Positions 11,732 through 13,812 of a stretch of DNA of 13,812 nucleotides are shown here, in pieces. The position numbers were made by a program, and so were the translations under genes. This DNA comes from JAHJGG01 sp041658785 (GTDB taxonomy: Bacteria; Patescibacteriota; Patescibacteriia; Magasanikbacterales; UBA922). The stretch's first letter is position 1; every line of letters starts with the position of its first letter. The stretch covers positions 1 to 13,812 of the forward strand of contig JBAZZL010000031.1 in the NCBI GenBank assembly GCA_041658785.1, read 5' to 3'. Below the pieces are notes generated by a model. It ran no database searches. It worked only from the letters and a program-made list of their open reading frames with translations, and was not told the origin of the DNA.

Positions 11732-12082
11732 GTGAAAAAATCCTTATGCGAGTTGTTTCGCGAAAGCGCCGGGGACGGCTATCCAGAAATGGAACAAGTC
11801 CTCGAGAGCTTGGATAGCGGCGGCCACAACCATCCTCTTCCCGCCATTGATCCGCTTATAGTGATCGCCGTCATACGGCGCCTGTTGGAAATCTTTTCCT
11901 CTCGCGCCAAGCAGGAACCGACAGCGGCGGCTGCCCAGCGGACGCCCGAACCTGCCGCCGCCCCAGGCGACAGGCCAGGAGCCGAGATGCGCGCTCGATT
12001 CGCCCCCAATCCAGACGAGGACGAATGGGGGGCAGGAATGCCTCCGGGGGCAGAGATGATTGTCTGGATGGGCATGATGTAG
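11732..12082 (+). CDS. Unrecognised 116-residue protein, first gene of cassette
   Basis: I do not recognise the family. The GTG start at 11732 is set by AGGAGA six bases upstream, the strongest type of SD in the window, behind a near-consensus promoter. Residues 1-36 are polar and acidic (CELFRESAGDGYPEMEQVLE), 37-58 form a hydrophobic to amphipathic helix (PAIDPLIVIAVIRRLLEIFS), and 60-116 are a low-complexity Ala/Pro/Glu tail with PGAEM twice (82-86 and 105-109), an acidic DEDEWG patch and a Met-rich end (MIVWMGMM). No signal peptide. GC content is far above the neighbours and codons are C/G-ending, suggesting acquisition. Two long minus-strand frames across it are typical GC-rich shadows. 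It lies 25 bp before the next small gene. No function can be assigned. Confidence 0.7.
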   Translation: MKKSLCELFRESAGDGYPEMEQVLESLDSGGHNHPLPAIDPLIVIAVIRRLLEIFSSRAKQEPTAAAAQRTPEPAAAPGDRPGAEMRARFAPNPDEDEWGAGMPPGAEMIVWMGMM

Positions 12083-12107
12083 CCCATCGTTTCAAGGGAG
12101 GTAGGTC

Positions 12108-12224
12108 ATGAAGCGACGCATCGTAGGGTTGTTTGTCAGAATCAACGGCTTGGTCCGTGTCCACTTTGTGGATATTGACTTCTTCAACGCCCAAGCGAAA
12201 GCCACGGCCAAGAAGAAACCGTAA
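12108..12224 (+). CDS. Unrecognised 38-residue basic peptide, second gene of cassette
   Basis: ATG 12108 follows AGGGAGGT (12095-12102) with a 5-base gap, a near-perfect SD. The 38-residue product starts MKRRIVGLFVRING, continues with a hydrophobic/aromatic middle (LVRVHFVDIDFF) and ends in a lysine-rich tail (AKATAKKKP); it is strongly basic, whereas the preceding gene's product is acidic in its N-terminal and tail parts. The size explains why automatic callers would miss it. It lies 25 bp after the first gene and before the terminator, so the two should share one mRNA. The hydrophobic centre is short for a membrane helix. A nucleic-acid-binding or partner-binding peptide is possible; nothing in sequence decides. 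Confidence 0.65.
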   Translation: MKRRIVGLFVRINGLVRVHFVDIDFFNAQAKATAKKKP

Positions 12225-12268
12225 TCCTGACCCGGACAACGCGGCGCTGACCTGTTCCGCCTCTTTCA

Positions 12269-12297
12269 GGTGTTTCACCCTACACGGGTGTTCCACC
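12269..12297 (+). promoter_or_regulatory. Hairpin in the cassette 3' untranslated region
   Basis: GGTG-TTT-CACCC (12269-12280) faces GGGTG-TTC-CACC (12286-12297) around TACAC, giving two short stems with a symmetric 3x3 internal loop. The 135 bases from 12225 to the terminator also hold palindromes GGCGCC and GCGACGTCGC. No ORF was found there; a processed small RNA is possible but unproved. Confidence 0.4.
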
Positions 12298-12358
12298 ATT
12301 GCCGGGGCGGCGCCGCACTGACGCGACGTCGCCCTGGCCCCCAACTTTCTCTATACTC

Positions 12359-12385
12359 AAAATCCGCCATCACGGCGGACTTTTT
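12359..12385 (+). terminator. Intrinsic terminator (probably bidirectional)
   Basis: The stem TCCGCC (12363-12368) / GGCGGA (12374-12379) with loop ATCAC is followed by CTTTTT (12380-12385) and preceded by AAAA (12359-12362). It closes the plus-strand cassette. The A-run on the left would serve as a U-run for minus-strand transcripts arriving from trxA. Confidence 0.8.
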
Positions 12386-12392
12386 AATACTT

Positions 12393-12461
12393 CTGGTAAT
12401 TGGTAAATTGTCCCGCAGCGAGCGGGATCCCGCTGCGGCGGGATAACTGGTAATTATTGGT
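12393..12461. repeat. GGTAATTGG repeats around a GC-rich palindrome
   Basis: CTGGTAATTGGTAA and CTGGTAATTATTGGTAA flank a palindromic core at 12411-12443, whose centre AGCGGGATCCCGCT (12421-12434) is a perfect 14-bp palindrome. The AT-rich flank family also appears in frame in leuS (5645-5677). Confidence 0.6.
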
Positions 12462-12493
12462 AACTAACGGATTATTTTTTAAACCAATTACCA

Positions 12494-12660
12494 AGTTTGA
12501 CTCCAGAATCTAACGCAACACTTGTACAATAGGTGGAGTGTCAAATTGATCCGCCAATCGGCGGAGAAATTTGACCCTTTTGCTGATTTGCCAGCCGAAT
12601 TTCACTGCGACGTTCAATTCGGCGCTCCTTATGACAATTACAGATAGTATTGTTGCGTTA
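12494..12660. repeat. Possible insertion-sequence-end relic / MITE with two hairpins
   Basis: TAACGCAACA at 12511-12520 and its exact complement TGTTGCGTTA at 12651-12660 bound about 150 bases without an ORF. Inside are two perfect stem-loops: GTCAAATT (12540-12547)/AATTTGAC (12568-12575), enclosing CCGCC AATC GGCGG; and GCCGAATT (12594-12601)/AATTCGGC (12616-12623). TTTGACTCC near 12496 and GGAGTGTCAAA near 12535 form a third pairing. AACGCAACA-type ends recall IS30-family elements, but this is from memory and the match is short. Confidence 0.4.
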
Positions 12661-12690
12661 AAAAGTTGAATCCAAGCAATTACTAATTAC

Positions 12691-12725
12691 CAGTTTCGTG
12701 TTTCGTGTTTCGTGTTTCCAGTTTC
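12691..12725. repeat. Tandem GTTTC/TTTCGTG repeat
   Basis: The 7-base unit TTTCGTG is tandemly repeated three times from 12693 and then runs into TTTCCAGTTTCC. On the other strand this is the GGAAACTGGAAACACGAAAC family found near 11358-11474. It ends 20 bases from the trxA stop. Confidence 0.7.
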
Positions 12726-12745
12726 CTCCATCACCGTCAGTCACT

Positions 12746-13075
12746 TTAGACTGTCAAATGCTTCCCAATCATCTCCTTCAATCGCTCTTTGGTGACACCT
12801 CCCACAATCTTATCCGCCACTTCTCCGTTTTTAAACATCAAAAATGTGGGGATGCTCATCACCTCGTATTTGCCGGCCAAGGCCGGGCTCTCGTCCACGT
12901 TTATTTTGCCAATCTTGATTTTGTCCTCGCCATACTCGCCTGCCAGCTCCTCCACGATCGGCCCCATCATCTGGCAGGGCCCGCACCACGGCGCCCAAAA
13001 ATCAATAAATACCGGAACACTAGACTTCAACACTTCTTGATCAAATGTTGTTTCTATAAAATTTAACTCTGGCAT
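12746..13075 (-). CDS. trxA: Thioredoxin
   Basis: This 109-residue cytoplasmic thioredoxin reduces protein disulfides. The active site is WAPWCGPCQ (27-35; redox cysteines C31 and C34), the buried Asp region FIDF (23-26), the cis-proline loop SIPTF (74-78, P76) and the terminal GGVTKE turn (92-97) are all present. The length is standard with no signal peptide, so it is the soluble housekeeping type. ATG at 13075 gives MPELNFIETTFDQEVL, a normal start. It lies 53 bp after infB on the same strand. Thioredoxin reductase is not in the window. Confidence 0.97.
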   Translation of the reverse strand: MPELNFIETTFDQEVLKSSVPVFIDFWAPWCGPCQMMGPIVEELAGEYGEDKIKIGKINVDESPALAGKYEVMSIPTFLMFKNGEVADKIVGGVTKERLKEMIGKHLTV

Positions 13076-13128
13076 ACAATTAATATTGTTATTATTATTT
13101 AGATTCTTCCTTATTTTCCGGCATATTA

Positions 13129-13812
13129 TTATCCAAAAATAATTTTTCTGATTTTAGACTCTTCTGAATAAAATTCCAGCACATCCCCTTCTTCTATCTT
13201 CGTTTTGCTTTCAATTTTCAAGCCGCACTCTGTCCCGCTCGACACTTCCTTTACGCTTTGCTTGCCTTGCTGCAATTCTGCCACCTCGCCCGGTCCGATG
13301 ATTTCTCCATTGCGCTTTATCCTCACTAATGCTTTTTTCTTGGCCTTCCCATTTTCCACGCGGCCGCCGACAGTGATAGCATTCTTTTCAGTGTGAAAAA
13401 TACCCAAAACTTTCAAATTCCCCAGCTCGGTAACAATTTTTTCCGCGTCAAGCAATTTTTCCAATTCATCCTTTACCCAATTAATTAAATCATAAATTAC
13501 ATCATACCGTAAAAAGGATATCTTTTCATCACGCATCAATTCTTCCGCGGTTGACGTCGCGTTTACATGAAACCCGAGAACCGAAGCACCGCCGGCCTGC
13601 GCTTTTGAAACATCATTTTCGGTAATGTTTCCCAATCCCTTGCCAATGATTTTAACTCCCACTTCATCGTGCTTAATTTTTTCTAACGAACCGATAATTG
13701 CCTCCAGACTGCCCAGCACATCTGCTTTGACAACAATGTTCAAAGTTTTTTTGCCTTTTTTTTCTTGGCCGTCCTCTGGCGATGTTTGGGCGCTGGAAAC
13801 TGTATATCTTTC
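13129..13812 (-). CDS. infB: Translation initiation factor IF-2, C-terminal part (5' end outside window)
   Basis: The frame is open from the window edge (13812) to TAA at 13129-13131, giving 227 residues. After a linker (ERYTVSSAQTSPEDG and a lysine run) come IF-2 domain 3, LNIVVKADVLGSLEAI with GVKIIGKGLGNITENDV, and domain 4, which ends SGTECGLKIESKTKIEEGDV and LEFYSE. IF-2 delivers fMet-tRNA to the 30S subunit; the GTPase domain must lie upstream, beyond the window. An internal TTG (13743) is not the start, because the conserved domain and linker continue upstream of it. The C-terminus ends IRKIIFG, normal for the family. Confidence 0.96.
   Translation of the reverse strand, partial: ERYTVSSAQTSPEDGQEKKGKKTLNIVVKADVLGSLEAIIGSLEKIKHDEVGVKIIGKGLGNITENDVSKAQAGGASVLGFHVNATSTAEELMRDEKISFLRYDVIYDLINWVKDELEKLLDAEKIVTELGNLKVLGIFHTEKNAITVGGRVENGKAKKKALVRIKRNGEIIGPGEVAELQQGKQSVKEVSSGTECGLKIESKTKIEEGDVLEFYSEESKIRKIIFG

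Noticed and set aside
12133..12321. 62-codon plus-strand ORF with TTG start
   Set aside because: It overlaps the 38-codon gene in another frame, has no SD and is Arg/Pro/Ser-rich shadow sequence.
11779..12344. 102- and 157-codon minus-strand ORFs over the cassette
   Set aside because: GC-rich DNA lacks stop codons by chance; these frames have Arg/Ser/Pro-rich shadow composition and no start signals, whereas the plus strand has promoter, SD sites and terminator.
13098..13124. Tiny ORF MPENKEESK between infB and trxA
   Set aside because: Nine codons with no SD and no evidence of use; chance ORF.

Overview
The window looks like a chromosomal segment of a Patescibacteria (Candidate Phyla Radiation, Parcubacteria-like) bacterium. 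The grounds are an archaeal-type UMP kinase, a ComEC split into two genes, weak or absent Shine-Dalgarno (SD) sites before most genes, and intergenic spaces packed with short dispersed palindromes. These palindromes also occur in frame inside genes. Many genes end in TGA, so the standard bacterial code is in use rather than the Gracilibacteria/Absconditabacteria code. The phylum call is an inference from gene content; there is no rRNA in the window.

Layout. Bases 1-358 hold no gene, only nested palindromic repeats. Bases 359-5347 are on the minus strand: pyrH, a small holin-like membrane protein, a calcium-repeat L,D-transpeptidase, an anchored ComEC-type metallo-beta-lactamase-fold protein, the ComEC channel protein, and a GxxExxY (PDDEXK_3) nuclease gene that exactly fills the space between 42-bp inverted repeats. 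A gene-less version of the same inverted-repeat element lies between the two ComEC genes. Bases 5351-8740 (minus) encode an 1129-residue leucyl-tRNA synthetase carrying two extra enzyme domains, NUDIX and RBBP9-like serine hydrolase, plus several short repeat-derived peptides. Bases 8741-9153 are a graveyard: a copy of the first 13 codons of a leuS, a palindromic repeat, a long inverted repeat and an internally deleted mutM relic. A sigma-70-family factor with its own good promoter follows on the plus strand. It converges on and overlaps gdhA (minus), a Glu/Leu-type dehydrogenase.

Bases 11559-12385 (plus) are a self-contained transcription unit unlike its surroundings: GC-rich, with a near-consensus promoter, a structured leader, two small unrecognised genes with strong SD sites and an intrinsic terminator. 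Bases 12390-12725 hold repeats and a possible relic of an insertion-sequence end. The right end is minus strand: trxA, then the 3' part of infB, which runs out of the window.

How the parts fit. The minus-strand run leuS - element - comEC - element - MBL protein - L,D-transpeptidase reads like one operon in which repeat elements fill the larger spacers. comEC and the MBL protein together restore the parts of a full ComEC/Rec2 DNA-uptake protein. The most unusual items are the doubly inserted LeuRS, the nuclease-bearing inverted-repeat element with its empty relative, and the foreign-looking two-gene cassette.
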